Source of the DNA: Akebia trifoliata
Taxonomy: Eukaryota > Streptophyta > Magnoliopsida > Ranunculales > Lardizabalaceae
Direction: 5' to 3'
Assembly (NCBI GenBank): GCA_017979445.1
Contig: CM030707.1
Location: 18,241,086-18,305,085, forward strand
Length of the DNA stretch: 64,000 nt
The notes under the pieces are model-generated. The model was not told where the DNA came from, searched no databases, and worked only from the letters and a program-made list of their open reading frames with translations. Position numbers and translations under genes: made by a program. Positions 44,201 through 55,582 of this stretch are shown here, one piece after another. Numbering within the stretch: the stretch's first letter is position 1; every line of letters begins with the position of its first letter.

Positions 44201-46919
44201 TCAAGCATGCTTGATATATTTATTCCCTTATTAACATGTAATGCTTGATTTGCTGGTGTGCACTTGCTGATTGAAGGCAAACAATTTATTGGTTTAATGG
44301 AAAATTCTATTATTAAATTTTGTTATACGAGTACTGTTACCAAGAGAGAAATTAAGTAAGCTTTAGAAAAGTGCGTCTGTTTACATGGGTCACTTATTTA
44401 CCAACCCACACCCACTTTTTTTTTTTTTTGGGGGGGGGGGGGGGAGGATTTCCCTGTGAAAGTAGCTTCATTTTTCCTTGTTAATATGTAACACTATGTT
44501 TGCTGGTGTGCGCTTGCTGATAGAATATGGTTAAGAAATTTTGTTATAAGAGTAAATTTGCTAAGAGAAGTTGAGTAAACTTAAGAAAAGTGCTTCTATT
44601 TACACAAGTCACTTATCAACACACCCTGTATCCCGCAAAAAATGGAATTTTGTTTTCCAAAGTAGCCAAACTGAGTTGAAACAATGATTGGAATTTTGGT
44701 TTCCTAAGTAGCTTAGTGAAGTTCAAACGTGATCCACTGATATCCTAGCGATTTGCCCGGGTTTACTTAATTTTAGACCCAGGAAGAGTGTAGAAAAGAA
44801 AGAGATTGACCGGGCAGACCACTGTTGCATTTGTATTACAAAAACTTCCTTGGAGTTCTAACAACTCCAAGGGAACCTTACTTTATCAAGTTTGTTACGC
44901 AACAAACCTTGAAGTAGGAACCACACCATTTTGAAAGATTAAATACCTATAATATTCTCATTCTTTAAGTCAAATACCCCTATTATATACTCTCTCTCTC
45001 TCGCTCTCTCAACATCTATTCTCTCCCAAAATCATGAATGAACCCCATTTTTTTTTTCCTTTTAAATCTAAGTATAGGGTTAGAAGTTTCAAGATGTACT
45101 TTCCTTTTTGATAGGGTTAGAAGTTTCAAGATGTACTGATTTTTTGTGAGGATGATTTCCTCATTGTAGAGATCATCCTCACCAAAAATCAACTCATTCC
45201 AAAACTTTTAACTCATATAAGACAAAATAATTTAGCTATGGTGTGGGTTTATTAATTTGTGGGGTGTTTATATACTTATCCATGGGATATAAGAGGTAAT
45301 ATCCTTTTAAGAATAAGGGTATACTTGTCCATGCTCAAAAAAACAAAGGGCATACTTGTCCGTGTTGAAAAAAGCGAAGTGCTTACCTCTTCAGCACTTT
45401 TTTTCAGCATCAAAATAGTGCTGAATTTTTTTCACTTATTTTCAGCAATAAACGCTGAAAATATTGCTGAAAATATAGAGTAAACAAACGCGCTATTTTG
45501 ACAAAAGTGCTGAATTTAATTTTTTTCAGCAATAAGCGCTGAAAAATAGCGCAAACAAACACCGCCTAAGGTGAAGAGATTTGGAAGCTGAGTAGTGTTG
45601 TGTGTTCTGACTTACCTTGAGGTAAGAGAAGTCTCCCTATTTATATATTTGACTCATTTACTTAGAGTGTAACTTCTTTCCATGATGCCTGTCATTGATG
45701 ACCCATGATGTCATTTTGAGTCACTTTCTCATCTTATAAGGGCTTTAATGCACCACAATCTAGGCTCATAATGGCCTTGAAACTCCACTCTCTTGGCTTT
45801 TGTAGCTGACAAGAGAAGTGGCTTTTACTCTACAGTCGATGTAACTCGGCGACCGTTCAGTTTTGTGAGTTGACTCAATTGTGTAATGTACTTGAGGTTG
45901 GTTATTCCAGTGTTATACTTCTTATCTCTGTTGTTACCCGAGTAGCTGTTAGTTATAGTATTTTGATAAAGGGCTTGACTATCCTTGAAGGATTGACCTT
46001 TGTATTAAATTAGGGGGATGGCTCCTTGAAGGGACCAAATTGTTTCACAGAGAGTTTGAGTTAACTCCTTTGAGGGTTCGAATCACTTAAATGATAGCAA
46101 TTGAAGGGGTCGGCTCCATAGGGAGGCCGAACCTCTTAAGATTTGAGTGTGAAGGGGTCAGCTCCAATAGGGAGGCTGAACCTCCTTAAGAGAATGTCAA
46201 GGGGTCAGCTCTAAGAGGGCCGAACCAAATGGGTATGGGTTGGATCCGTGGTGCCCGGTCATTTTGGGTTTGGATTGGGTTGTAATGCTATCTTTTCTAA
46301 TCCCAAGGATCAAATATTTTTGGTTCCTACAACCTAATGATAAGAAAATGGAGCATTCTTGTTAGTCTTTAACCAAACACCTTTTTTTTCTTTTTCATGA
46401 AATTAACCCATGTACAGAGAGGCTCTCAACAACATTGCTGTCATTTAATAGTGTGTGGTGTTATGTAGATCGTTGATCTGTTGTGAAATAATCTTGTTTT
46501 GGATGTGTTCTCGTGGCCCTTTTGCTAGTGTGTGACAAAATAGTCATGGCTTACAGCATGGAGTATGTGACAATAACCTGTTTGTTTCTTAAAACATGAA
46601 GTTTTCAATATCTGCCTGCAGATGGTGGGCAGATAAATACCATATGATGCTAACTTAGAAGTTTTAACATTTCCTCCTTTTTTGTTTTTTTGGTTGTGTT
46701 TTGCTCTAGAAATTGTTGCATTTCCCTCATTTACTTGTTTTACCCGTTACATTATATTCATCTTACTGCTTTGTTGGTCATTATCAGGCTGGCCTTGCTT
46801 TGGGAGATCTGAAGTCAGTGAAGGATCTATATGATTTCAAGACTCTGGTTGTACTGTTTCTTATTGGATCTGTTTCCATAGTTCCTACCATCTTAAAGAG
46901 AAAAAGGACTTATGAATGA
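41300..46919 (+). CDS. VTT/SNARE-associated (TMEM41-like) membrane protein, four exons
   Basis: Exons 41300-41565, 43415-43685, 43885-44055 and 46788-46919 total 840 nt (279 aa plus stop), and all junctions are GT-AG and in phase. A cytosolic N-terminus precedes a first membrane segment (LVAALSVFFLFSIGLISIYL, residues about 48-67). The VTT core follows: FILGYCSTYIFMQTFMIPGT, then MSLLAGALFGVIKGL with its GxxxG-type re-entrant loop, then FLSKLIGRP, MLFLRITPTLPN and VDIPFHVFFLATLVGLIPASY. The C-terminus ends KRKRTYE. It closely resembles Arabidopsis At4g09580/At1g71940 as remembered. Animal VTT proteins TMEM41B and VMP1 are phospholipid scramblases of the ER, so a lipid-scrambling ER/Golgi role is inferred. 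The Met at 41303 is an alternative start. Confidence 0.9.
41585..41952 (+). repeat. Tandem duplication in intron 1 of the VTT gene
   Basis: Two diverged copies of about 183 bp lie head to tail (about 41585-41766 and 41767-41952). Each runs from attatttccaatta through ggatctggtttga and catttttgttggtttgttattga-type sequence to agcggtttaataa. The copies differ at many sites, so the duplication is not recent. Confidence 0.7.
42130..42830. other. Unclassified GC-richer insert in VTT intron 1
   Basis: Composition rises over this stretch, with terms such as ccttgacacccatgtgactg and caaggcaggtgaatgcaacc. It resembles dispersed retroelement debris, but no domain, terminal repeat or target duplication was found. 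Confidence 0.3.
42930..43085 (+). mobile_element. SINE-like element with A-rich tail
   Basis: An A-box-like segment (taatgggtatgctccttag) is followed by a B-box-like gagattgagttttccca, a GC-richer body (agggattaatccctcttaca) and a terminal A run at about 43073-43081. The body resembles the 3' part of the sequence at 4478-4955. Confidence 0.45.
44230..44640 (+). repeat. Imperfect duplication around a T/G homopolymer in VTT intron 3
   Basis: About 44241-44400 and 44490-44630 share gctggtgtgcacttgctga-type starts, then ttttgttata.gagta, and end with cttctatttaca.aagtcac-type sequence. Between them is a T run directly followed by a G run (about 44416-44444). Confidence 0.55.
45107..45225. mobile_element. 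Degenerate palindromic core of the (TA)n foldback family
   Basis: gggttagaagtttcaagatg and the motif tgaggatgatttcctca are answered by gagatcatcctcaccaaaaa and attccaaaacttttaactc. This is one palindrome unit like those at 49958-50674, without its TIRs or (TA)n flanks. It lies in intron 3 of the VTT gene. Confidence 0.6.
45360..45570. repeat. Repeat with TTCAGCA / TGCTGAA motifs
   Basis: Short complementary motifs (ttcagcac, agtgctgaa, ttcagcaataa, cgctgaaaa) recur within 200 bp. The segment ends agcgcaaacaaacaccgcct, typical of a common plant MITE terminus. The left terminus is not clear. Confidence 0.4.
46095..46235 (+). repeat. Three short tandem repeats in VTT intron 3
   Basis: The unit 'aaggggtc.gctcc.agggagg.cgaacct' occurs three times (about 46105, 46152 and 46198) with decreasing conservation. 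It may be part of an LTR or an older repeat; no coding association was seen. Confidence 0.5.
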
Positions 46920-47495
46920 AGGTCCTCTTTGTCGGTTTCCCCCTCTCAAACTGCAACCAATTGTGACCGAGGGAACAGATTCTACTGTTGCACCTCCATT
47001 GGGATTCATCTTTTATATTACAAGGCACTGAAGTGCAGGTGATATACAAGTTGAGATTACCCCTCCCTTTGTTTCTCTCTCTAGTTCTTGTGTTTTAGTT
47101 GTTGAATCATGTTCTCCAGTATAGTTTATGTTGGACACTTGGGTGATAGAAGATGCTCAAGGCAGGGGGAGGCGGACTGTGTTTGATTCCAAAATTTAAT
47201 CAGAAGGTATTCCCTTACTTTCCTTTCTTCTGAAGTGGATGAAGAACTTCATTACTTAGATCTATCAACCATATTACTTTACCCAAAAAAAAAAAAAAAA
47301 AAAACTATAGTAACTTATGTTAGAAGCCTCAGGGAATTTCTTGCATTTCGTGTTGGTTATGATTCCATTAACTTTTACGTGAAGAACCATAATCTTTTTG
47401 AAATGGAGAAGATGAATTTGTCCTTGTTTGATTTATGGAAAAATTGTTGTGAGTTATTTATTTTTCCCTTTTCCTGGCATTTGTGGATCTGAATG
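46920..47495. other. 3' flank of the VTT gene
   Basis: This should contain the 3' UTR. No unambiguous polyadenylation signal was chosen. A run of A lies at 47285-47304, and the region has no other gene. Confidence 0.4.
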
Positions 47496-47499
47496 TAAG

Positions 47500-48115
47500 A
47501 TGAGGATGTTTAGATGGATGAGTTGAAAGACTACGAAAAGGTAAAATTAGAAACAAACACATTCAAGAATATGTAGGAGTAGCTCTAATAGGTAATTGGG
47601 ACCAAGACAAAAATGGTTCTTCTAGAGAGGAAGTTCATACTTCCTTTGGTCAAGGTTATATAATCTGATTCGAGATTTCATAAGAATGGACTTAGAGAAG
47701 TCCCTTATTTCATACACCAGGAAATGGAATGGTTTGTTAGGTTCAGGATTAATCAGATCGCACCAATCTCAATCTTTTTTATTCGAGGGTAAGAATTCAA
47801 CATTCACTTACCCAACATAAAGGAACTATTCATACATTGTTGAATAGAAATAAGGAATGGCAATCTTGGATAATTTTTTAATCACCTAATTGTTCACGAA
47901 TGGGTCCATTCAACGGTTCAAACCACCTTCAACGAAGGTTGGTTAGAGTCTCGATTAAAAAGAAATATTCAAGTTGAAGGTCCTAGAAGATAAAAGGACC
48001 CAAAAGAACTTGGGGAGACGGTGAATGTAGGTTTGAACCTTCTCTAATTAACAAGAGACTTGTCTTTAGCCAGAGTGGAATGGAGGAATTGGATTCATTT
48101 AGGCAACCCCTCTTT
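47500..48115 (+). mobile_element. RTE-type LINE 3' fragment
   Basis: The plus-strand translation, allowing frame changes, shows RMFRWMS, then KIRNKHIQEYVGVA-like sequence and, after about 400 bp, QVEGPRR and LSLARVEWRNWIH. These match the terminal reverse-transcriptase tail of plant RTE elements. It is heavily degenerate and the ends are not defined. Confidence 0.5.
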
Positions 48116-49957
48116 GGGATGAGCATCTGTTGTAATTGTTGGCTTTTGTTTACCAAGAAACTCAAAATGTATCTCAACAACAGAAAAAACAAATTATATG
48201 GTGAATTGCATTCTTCAATTTTTCTCTGAAGTGTGGGCATACAAAAGGAAAAAAGTTCTGCCAGCAGTTTACTGTGGTAAATGTTGAAGAGTAACATGTT
48301 ATATTGCACATGAAAAAGATGGTGGAAAATCCTTCTTCATGAAAGTCATTTTTCATGTGTTTGATTGGTGTTTATGGTGAAAACTGATTTTACACCCTCT
48401 TTTAAAAATTCGGCAAAGTAGATTTTATTTTTCCACTTGAATCTATGGGAAAATGAAATCCACCCTTAGTTTTCATACCCAAAACAAATTTCTAATCTCA
48501 TCTCTTCTTCTGTTCACCACCGCCATAGTTACCAATTTACCATCATATTCACCACTCTGTTGTCGCCATTGTCATTGCCTTCGTTGGCCGCATCTCTCTC
48601 CCACTCAACCCTCTCTCTATTCTTTTTTCCTCGGATTTTTTTCCCATGATTTTGGTTAGATGAAATCAAACAATGTATTTTAATTTCCAACTCCGCCCAC
48701 CATTTTTTTCTTGGATTTTAAAGCTATGGAAAGTGAATTTCCATGCAATCAACACATAGGTTTTAATTTGCAGGGAATTCTATTTTCAATGGAATTCAAA
48801 ATTCTTTTTTTTTTTTTTCCTGACAGGGAACCCATTCTCTTCTTTACTAAACTAAAACCTGAGTCTCACGGAAGAGAATCATATAAAGAATTGAAAATGA
48901 CAATCAACCAAGAAACTTTACGAAAATATATCCTTATCACTTAAGTCATGCCCAAAGCAATAGTATTGATTGGCCAACTATTCTCACAAGGATTTGAACA
49001 CTTTTTGTGTAGATCTGTCATTGTTGCAAAAGAAACACACGAGAACTTGGGATACCATTACCATGTTGGAGTATTGAATGATAATGCTAGCAGGTTAAGG
49101 TTCACGGCTAGCAAGAAACGGAGAGCGGTTTCCCCTTTCTATTTTTTCAATAGAATTCATTGTCCATGGAAAAATAACAGTGGAAAATTGATTTGCACAT
49201 GGTAAAAAAGAGAGAGAGAGAGAGCGCCCAATTCCAGACATATATTTTCCCGAAAGATTGATTTTCATTTGAACCCAATTCTTTCATGGGAAATAAAAGT
49301 TGAGGTGCTAAACTCTGCCCAACCCAACTTAGATCACCTTCCGCTTGGAGCTTGATTGTGTTGAAATACAGAAAATCCATTTTCATACAAATCATTTGTC
49401 AAATAAATAATTTTTCTATAAATTCTTGGCGACCAATCTCCGGGTCTCTGATTTTCCAGGAAACTGTTATTTGTTTGTTTATAATTGTGCATTTTCAGAT
49501 GAAAACAATTAATTTTCCTCTCTCACCAAGAGAATATTCTCCAGATTGATCCCTTAAAAAGAAAAAAAAAAAACGTTTTCTGACTAGAAAATTCTACTAT
49601 CGTTCTCAGGATTAGTTCCACCCCAAAGACTAAAAACCGGCTTTTTTATTTTTTTATTTTAACATTTTCCTAGGTGCAAACATCTTATGAGGAAATCCAT
49701 TCTCAGGAAATTAATTTTTCCAGAAAACATTCTCTCTATATTTAACTAACAAATATGTTGCCTGAGAAACACTAGGTAGGTTTTCTGGCCGACCATGGTG
49801 CCAATTGTACCTTGCTGCCCAAATAAGGGTAGTAAGAACCATAGCGACAAAATTGGGGTTTGAGAATAATTCAGCAAGAGAAAACTTTGGAAAAAGTCGG
49901 GATATACTAAAAAGTAAAATATAATTCTTTTGAGTATATATATATATATATATATAT
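48116..49957. other. Gene-free stretch with many short complementary GGAAA/TTTCC motifs
   Basis: Segments such as tttccatggaaaa-type words, aattcattttccatg and ggaattcaaaattc recur in both orientations across 48360-49740, suggesting an old foldback or hAT-like element. No termini or target duplication could be set. Open frames show no domains. Confidence 0.35.
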
Positions 49958-50311
49958 GGGAAATGTTCAGCAACAAACATTTTGGCAAAACATTTTTCAA
50001 AACATGAGTTAGAGGTTTTGGAATGGACTGATTTTTGGTGAGGATGATCTCTATGGTGAGGAGATCATCATCACCAAAAATCAGCCCATTCCAAAATTTC
50101 TAACCCCATCAAAAATGGTTTACAAAAAATGGACGGTCCACGATTTTTCAACTTGTAAACTGGGGTTAGAAGTTTTGGAATGGGCTGATTTTTGGTGAGG
50201 ATGATCTCCTCACCGTAGAGATCATCCTCACCAAAAACCAGCCCATTCCAAGACCTCTAACCCATGTTTTGCCAAAATGTTTGTCAAAATGTTTGTTGTT
50301 GAACGGGACCC
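49958..50311. mobile_element. (TA)n-embedded double-palindrome foldback element, copy 1
   Basis: It is flanked by (TA)n (about 49935-49957 and 50312-50320). Termini are gggaaatgttcagcaacaaa and, reverse-complemented at the right, gggtcccgttcaacaacaaa. Inside are two successive palindromes, each built from ttagaagttttggaatgggc and tgatttttggtgaggatgat and their inverse. They are separated by a spacer with tttacaaaaaatggacggtc. There are no open frames. Confidence 0.75.
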
Positions 50312-50321
50312 TATATATATA

Positions 50322-50674
50322 GGGTTACATTCAATGGCTAATTTTTTGGCAAAACATTTTTAAAAACATGAGTTAGAAGTTTTGGAATGAGCTGATTTTT
50401 GGTGAGGATGATCTCTATGGTGAGGAGATCATCCTCACCAAAAATCAGCCCATTCCAAAACTTCTAACCCATGTTTACAAGTTGAAAAATCATGGACCGT
50501 CCATTTTTTGTAAATTATTTTTGATGGGATTAGAAGTTTTGGAATGGGCTGATTTTTGGTGAGGATGATCTCCTCACCGTAGAGATCATCCTTACCAAAA
50601 ATCAGCCCATTCCAAAACTTCTAACTCATGTTTTGAAAAATGTTTTGCCAAAAAGTTAGCCATTCAACGGGACC
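50322..50674. mobile_element. (TA)n-embedded double-palindrome foldback element, copy 2
   Basis: It directly follows copy 1, sharing the short tatatata between them, and is followed by a long (TA)n tract from 50675. Termini are gggttacattcaatggctaa and, reverse-complemented, ggtcccgttgaatggctaac; the arms then match for about 55 bp. The central spacer (atggaccgtccattttttgt) is inverted relative to copy 1. Confidence 0.75.
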
Positions 50675-50683
50675 TATATATAT

Positions 50684-50725
<42 letters not shown>

Positions 50726-51217
50726 ATTTAACATATTAAAAAAAAATAAAAATAAAACAATACTTAAAAATGTTAAAACCAAAAAATAATGTGATTTTTC
50801 AAAAATGGTCAGTAAATCACAATTTATCATGAATTTTTTGACAAATCAAAGATTTTTTCAAAAACTTTGTGATTTAATCGACAACTATTAAAATTGTGAT
50901 TTTTTTTTTTTAAATTGCAGATTTTTGTCACTATGGCCCTACTTTGTAGGAAGCAAATCATTTGTTAATATGCAAATGATTTGTTGGAATCTAATTTACA
51001 AATGCTTGATTACATCCTGTATTTTTTTTGCATTGCAAATTATTTGCATGAATTTCTTAAACCCTTTAAAAATTCAGTAAGCTCAAAAAGTGCTGCAAAT
51101 CATTTGCAGTCCACAACTTCTGGCATTTGCAGTCCACTTCTGCATTTGCAAATGATTTGCATGCTACCAAGTAGGGCCTACGGTATGAAAGATGAAACAC
51201 ATGTTGTCTGTCGCATC
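50675..51217. other. (TA)n tract and gene-free stretch
   Basis: (TA)n occupies about 50675-50720. The rest holds repeated 'aaatcatttgca' words (about 50945-51165) and no recognisable gene. Confidence 0.5.
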
Positions 51218-51455
51218 CAGGGGCGGAGCTGGTGGGGGCAATTGTCCCCACAGAACTTTGAGACACCCCTATATTTTCAACTAATTACATACCCCATTTG
51301 TCCCCACTCCCTCACCTCTCTCCCCATTTGCCCCCACACCCTCACCTCCCTCCAATTTTTGCCCCCACAACCTCACTTCTCTCCATTCAAGTTCTTCAAC
51401 TATACAACTAATTGTAGTTTGCCCCCACTATAAGAAAATCCTGGCTCCGCCCCTG
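51218..51455. mobile_element. hAT-type MITE, 238 bp, 8-bp target duplication
   Basis: The left end is caggggcggagctggtgggg; the right end reverse-complemented is caggggcggagccaggattt. The flanks are gtcgcatc (51210-51217) and gtcacatc (51456-51463), an 8-bp duplication with one mismatch. The CAGGGGCGGA terminus is a widespread plant hAT MITE signature. The interior has gcccccac repeats. It sits 290 bp downstream of the RPL21 stop. Confidence 0.85.
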
Positions 51456-51744
51456 GTCACATCCTTACAACATATTTGGAATATTGCATACATCGTACCA
51501 TCCCCACGACCATCAGAAAAAATAAAGGAAATTTTACGTGTAAGTAATGAAGTTGATCTTCAAGGGGGATAGATTCTTGATTTTTGGTATTTGGACTCCA
51601 AAATACAATGCCAAGATTCATAAACTTAAAAGTACATTGAAAATTCTACATTCTGGAAGGAACTACATTTACAACCACCTTGAATCGATCCAGAAATCTG
51701 GTTAGGAAAAATGAACATTGTGCACACAACCGTAACCCGATCTG

Positions 51745-54700
51745 CTACTTTAAGCTATCCATTGTCACAACTGGGGAGTCCTGATAACCAGTGATGCCTG
51801 TTATCCTTATCCGAGTGTTTGGCTGCAAAAAGAATCCATAAAAAAAATCAGAATTTTTTTTCTCATCAACTGATGGCACCATCAAGAACAAGACATCGAA
51901 CAATAAATGCATATTTAATTTAGTCTTTATAGTCAATGTTTTCGAGGGATGTTTTTCATATTTTCAAATGAAGAGGGCACATCTCTGGCATTAAAAAACA
52001 CATTTTACTCCTGAATCGTGAAGTAGTTCTACTTGTAATTGAAATTTCTTACCCAAAAATATAAAAGTGAAATATAGGGTGTATTGAAAGTGAAGAGCTC
52101 TGTAATACCTGACGATGGCCAATATTCCTTCGATAGTTCTTTCGTTTCTTGTACTTGAAGACTATCACTTTAGGATTCAATCCCTGAGAATGAAGAGGAG
52201 CATACCTGAGTTAAAAAGCAAGTATAATGGTTCGAAAAACTCCTCACAAAAGGAGTAGAAGCCTACCTGATCTTCAACTACTGCATGTACAGCAGCATTA
52301 GGCACGACTGGTTTTCCGATGTAGGTACTTGTTTTGGTTCCTACTAATAATACCTTGTTCAGAATAATCTGCACCAATAATTTAAAATTTGAATACAAGC
52401 ATCACAAGGTGTCTTGGTAAAAACTACATGAATTGAACTATGGAGGAACTATAAGCTGAGACACACACACCACACCATCTTGAAATATTGGTTATAAAAA
52501 TCTTCAAAGTGCTTTGTAGGTACCAAGGAACCCAAGGGTACAAAAAATATAATGACATAACAAATGGAAGAATTAAAATGGGATGGACTAGTTGCACACC
52601 ACCAGTTGTTGGTCACATTCAAACCTTAAAAAAATGCTTTTTTTTAAACCTCGATTTTTTACTTACTAATTGTACTTCATTAAGATAATCTTATTGTTTA
52701 GGGTCTTATTCTTCTTCCCATGACTTCTTCTATGTTTGTCCTCTTTTTAGACTTTGTTTAGAAACTGATAAACAGCTATGCTTGGATCTTATCTCTTGGA
52801 ATTCCATGGTCACTGATAAGCCCCGAAGTGTTGACATGGATTCCAATGAGTTTTGACTTCAAAATGACCAAAACCAGGCATTCCTCGGTTTATCTATCTG
52901 GATACATGGTGATTACAAGGGATTTGTGATGTTTGCACATAGAATAGAGTATACAAAATGATTGAACCAACAATAATTTATGTGGACATGGTTGGAGAAG
53001 AAGAAAATGAGTGCAATATTTTTTTATATTATAATCAACCAAATGGAGTGCAGAAGGGAGTTTTTAAGTAATGGAGTGCAATTGGTAATGGGTGGTGTGC
53101 AACTAGTCGGTCCCATTAAAATCAGTGAGGACATTACAAGGAATTCAAAGGGGTTTTCTTTGAAGATTTTATAGTTAGATGGAATAGGGTTTGTACTTTG
53201 TCGCTAGAGTAGTTGTTTGGGGTGGGGGGGTGTTTCCGTTGTTCTTTCTCTTTTTCTCTTTTTTTGCTTTGTTTCTCTTGTTGTTTTGGGTTGGTCCCCT
53301 TGACCCCCCCTTGTTTTCTTTTCCTTCTCAATAAAATTATCTTTAACGATAAGGAAAAAAGAAAAAAAAGACCCTAGGGGACCTACTATTGAAAAATTTA
53401 CAGATTCAAAGCAAATCTCAAATGTAAACTAGTTGTAAGTGGGAACAAATTTGTCTTCAATCTTATATGATAAAATGTCTTCTCTTTTCTCAATGTTTGT
53501 TGCAGAAGAACAACTTTGTCTGGCTGGTACAAGCCAATCCAGGTTCAGGCTTCAAACAGCAGATTTATTTTCCACTTCTTCATCTATTATTTAGATTTAT
53601 TTATACTTTATTTCAGGCAAAGAAGCAAAGACGCTTTAGTTGGTGTTCTCTATTTCGTGCAGAAACGAGAGAACATAAGTGGTGAATTAAGTTGTACAAT
53701 CTTAGGGGCTACATGGCCATAATCTTCTGCATCAAGAGTTCATTTCTCCAAGACACAAAAATACTTAAATAGAATTTCATTGTCCATGACTAAACCCTAT
53801 TCTATATTTCATCCAGTCTAGATCAGAAAATTTTCTCCAAATTGGAAAGCAACAAAATGTATTTATTATTTAATTTTCCATTTAGTTACAGTATCTTAGA
53901 ACAACATAAACTCTAATAGTAAGACCTGAATTATACTCGATCATAATATTTAAACTGGAAATCTGAGGCTTTGAATTCCTTGAAGCTATTCTTATCATAG
54001 TCACCAAGTCGGAGAATGGGTTTAAAACGGCATGGGAAAACTTCGGAAAAAAAATGGACAAAACTGGAAAGAAATGAGAAAAAATCGGGAAAAAACGAGA
54101 TAAATATATTAAAAATTATGAAAATAAAATGTATTCATAACTTAAAGTATAATACATTAGACATTTACTTTAAGTTTACAAATATTTTTTAGTGAAAAAA
54201 TATTATTGAATTTCTACGTATGATAACATGTTCCTACACATAATTATACATTTTATGATGATTTAAAAGAAAAAAAAGACTAACCATTTACTCATTTATT
54301 ATCTTTTGAGAAAAATAACACATTTCGATAAGTTTATAGCATCAAGCATTATCATCAAATCCTACATTAAACAATGAACCAAAGTACAAACAACCACAAG
54401 GCCATAGAAATTAACCATAGACCTGCAAAAAATGGGTTATTTTGGCTTCTAATTTATTAAAAAAGAAAAAAAAAACGTGTTTAAAACGTGAAAATCGCGT
54501 TTAAAACATTAGAATGTGTGTGTGTGTGTTTTTTTATTTTTAAATCGAGTTTTTTTATTGTTTTAATCGTTAGGTATGAAACGTGTTTTAAACGATTTTT
54601 TCAACAACAAAAAAAAAAAAAAATGAGTTTTTTGTTACTATGGTTCTTATAAACATCAATTAGACATTTGTTTAGTTACCAAAAAGAATTTATAAACTAA

Positions 54701-55499
54701 ATCAAATTCAACGAAAACACTTCAACAATTCAGACAAATAATGCGAGAAGGATAAAATACAATTATTTTTTATTTTAAGTATATATAAATTTATTGATTA
54801 AAGGGGAGGAGAACAAGAATTTAAAAGGCATTCAAACATATAAGATTCCATCTAAAAAAATACCCTTTTGAACTTGTCGAAAAACTTGCATCTAAAGAAC
54901 AAATTCATACATTTTATCCTTCAAGAACTCAATCTTCTAGTAAAACAAATCCAATATAAAAAAATTAATTAAAAAAAAATCAAATTATTTACCTTATCAT
55001 TGACATTGGCACCTTTGAGCCTCTGAGTGGTGAGGAATCGTCCGGGGAAAACAATATATTGGCGAGACCCAATCTAAATTTCGAGTGAAAAAAAAAAAGA
55101 ACCCAGATTATAAAACTGAAGAAATTATTTTTGAAAATTTTTCAATAAAATTGTACATGAAAGTTCACTCACCATGACGACTGCAAAAGCTTCTTCTCCT
55201 TTAGGAATTTCTTTCGTTGTTTCGGAGATCTGGGTCGGTTCAGAATCGGGTTCGACGGATTCAATTATGGGTGCTTCAGATTCAGAGTATTTGGGTATGA
55301 ACGAAACAGTGGAGCTTCGAGAGATGAGAGGAGAAGAGTAAGCAGGAGAGAAGGTGAGTCTGTTGGAAGAAAGAGAGGAAGATTGAGTGAAGAAATTGAA
55401 ATTGGGTTTGGAGAGAATGAGACTTTGGTTTCGAGTGTTTCTTGTAGTTGTTGCTGTTGTTAGAGCAGAGAAGAAGCTAAGTGCTGCAGATGCCGCCAT
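51745..55499 (-). CDS. RPL21: Plastid 50S ribosomal protein L21, five exons
   Basis: L21 is a 23S rRNA-binding protein of the plastid large ribosomal subunit, encoded in the nucleus. Exons in transcription order: 55499-55173, 55073-54993, 52368-52267, 52183-52109 and 51822-51745. These total 663 nt (220 aa plus stop), and every junction is GT-AG and phase 0. Exon 1 gives a Ser/Thr-rich chloroplast transit peptide (about residues 1-85) and an acidic linker. The mature domain shows SRQYIVFPGRF, TTQRLKGANVNDK, LNKVLLVGTKTSTYIGKPVV, AAVHAVVEDQ and VIVFKYKKRKNYRRNIGHRQ, then the C-terminal RIRITGITGYQ. The length is as expected for plant plastid L21. Intron 2 (2624 nt) carries a LINE tail and a TIR element. 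Confidence 0.95.
53140..53370 (+). mobile_element. LINE 3' UTR fragment in RPL21 intron 2
   Basis: The segment ggttggtccccttgac, followed by cttctcaataaaattatctt and an A-rich tail, matches the 3' end of the LINE at 18560-18648 (ggttggtcatcttgac, tttcaataaaatatcttta). It lies antisense to RPL21. Only the 3' tail is recognisable. Confidence 0.6.
53996..54643. mobile_element. TIR element in RPL21 intron 2, 7-bp target duplication
   Basis: The left end is catagtcaccaagtcggag; the right end reverse-complemented is ccatagtaacaaaaaactca. ttcttat flanks both ends (53989-53995 and 54644-54650). The interior has 'aaaacgtg/cgtgtttaaa' motifs and a (TG)n run near 54514-54528. Short TIRs with a 7-8 bp duplication are compatible with the hAT superfamily. 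No open frame was seen. Confidence 0.55.
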
Positions 55500-55582
55500 T
55501 ACTGGGTTTCTTTGCTCTCTATCTCTCTCTCCTTTATCCCCTACATGCCCTATCTATTCTGATTTCTGAATTCATGGAGAGG
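55500..55582 (-). promoter_or_regulatory. RPL21 5' UTR / core promoter region
   Basis: The minus strand just before the start codon is rich in gagagagatagagag (complement of about 55519-55533), the GA/CT-rich leader common in plant housekeeping genes. No TATA box was seen, in keeping with many plastid-protein genes. A MITE begins at 55583. Confidence 0.4.

Noticed and set aside
48453..49205. Frames 48453-48659, 48711-48944 and 48948-49205 as a multi-exon gene
   Set aside because: There are no recognised domains, no consistent splice signals, and the sequence is built of short inverted words typical of repeats.
51066..51433. Frames 51066-51266 and 50981-51433 as genes
   Set aside because: They overlap a hAT MITE and repetitive 'aaatcatttgca' sequence and have no domain.
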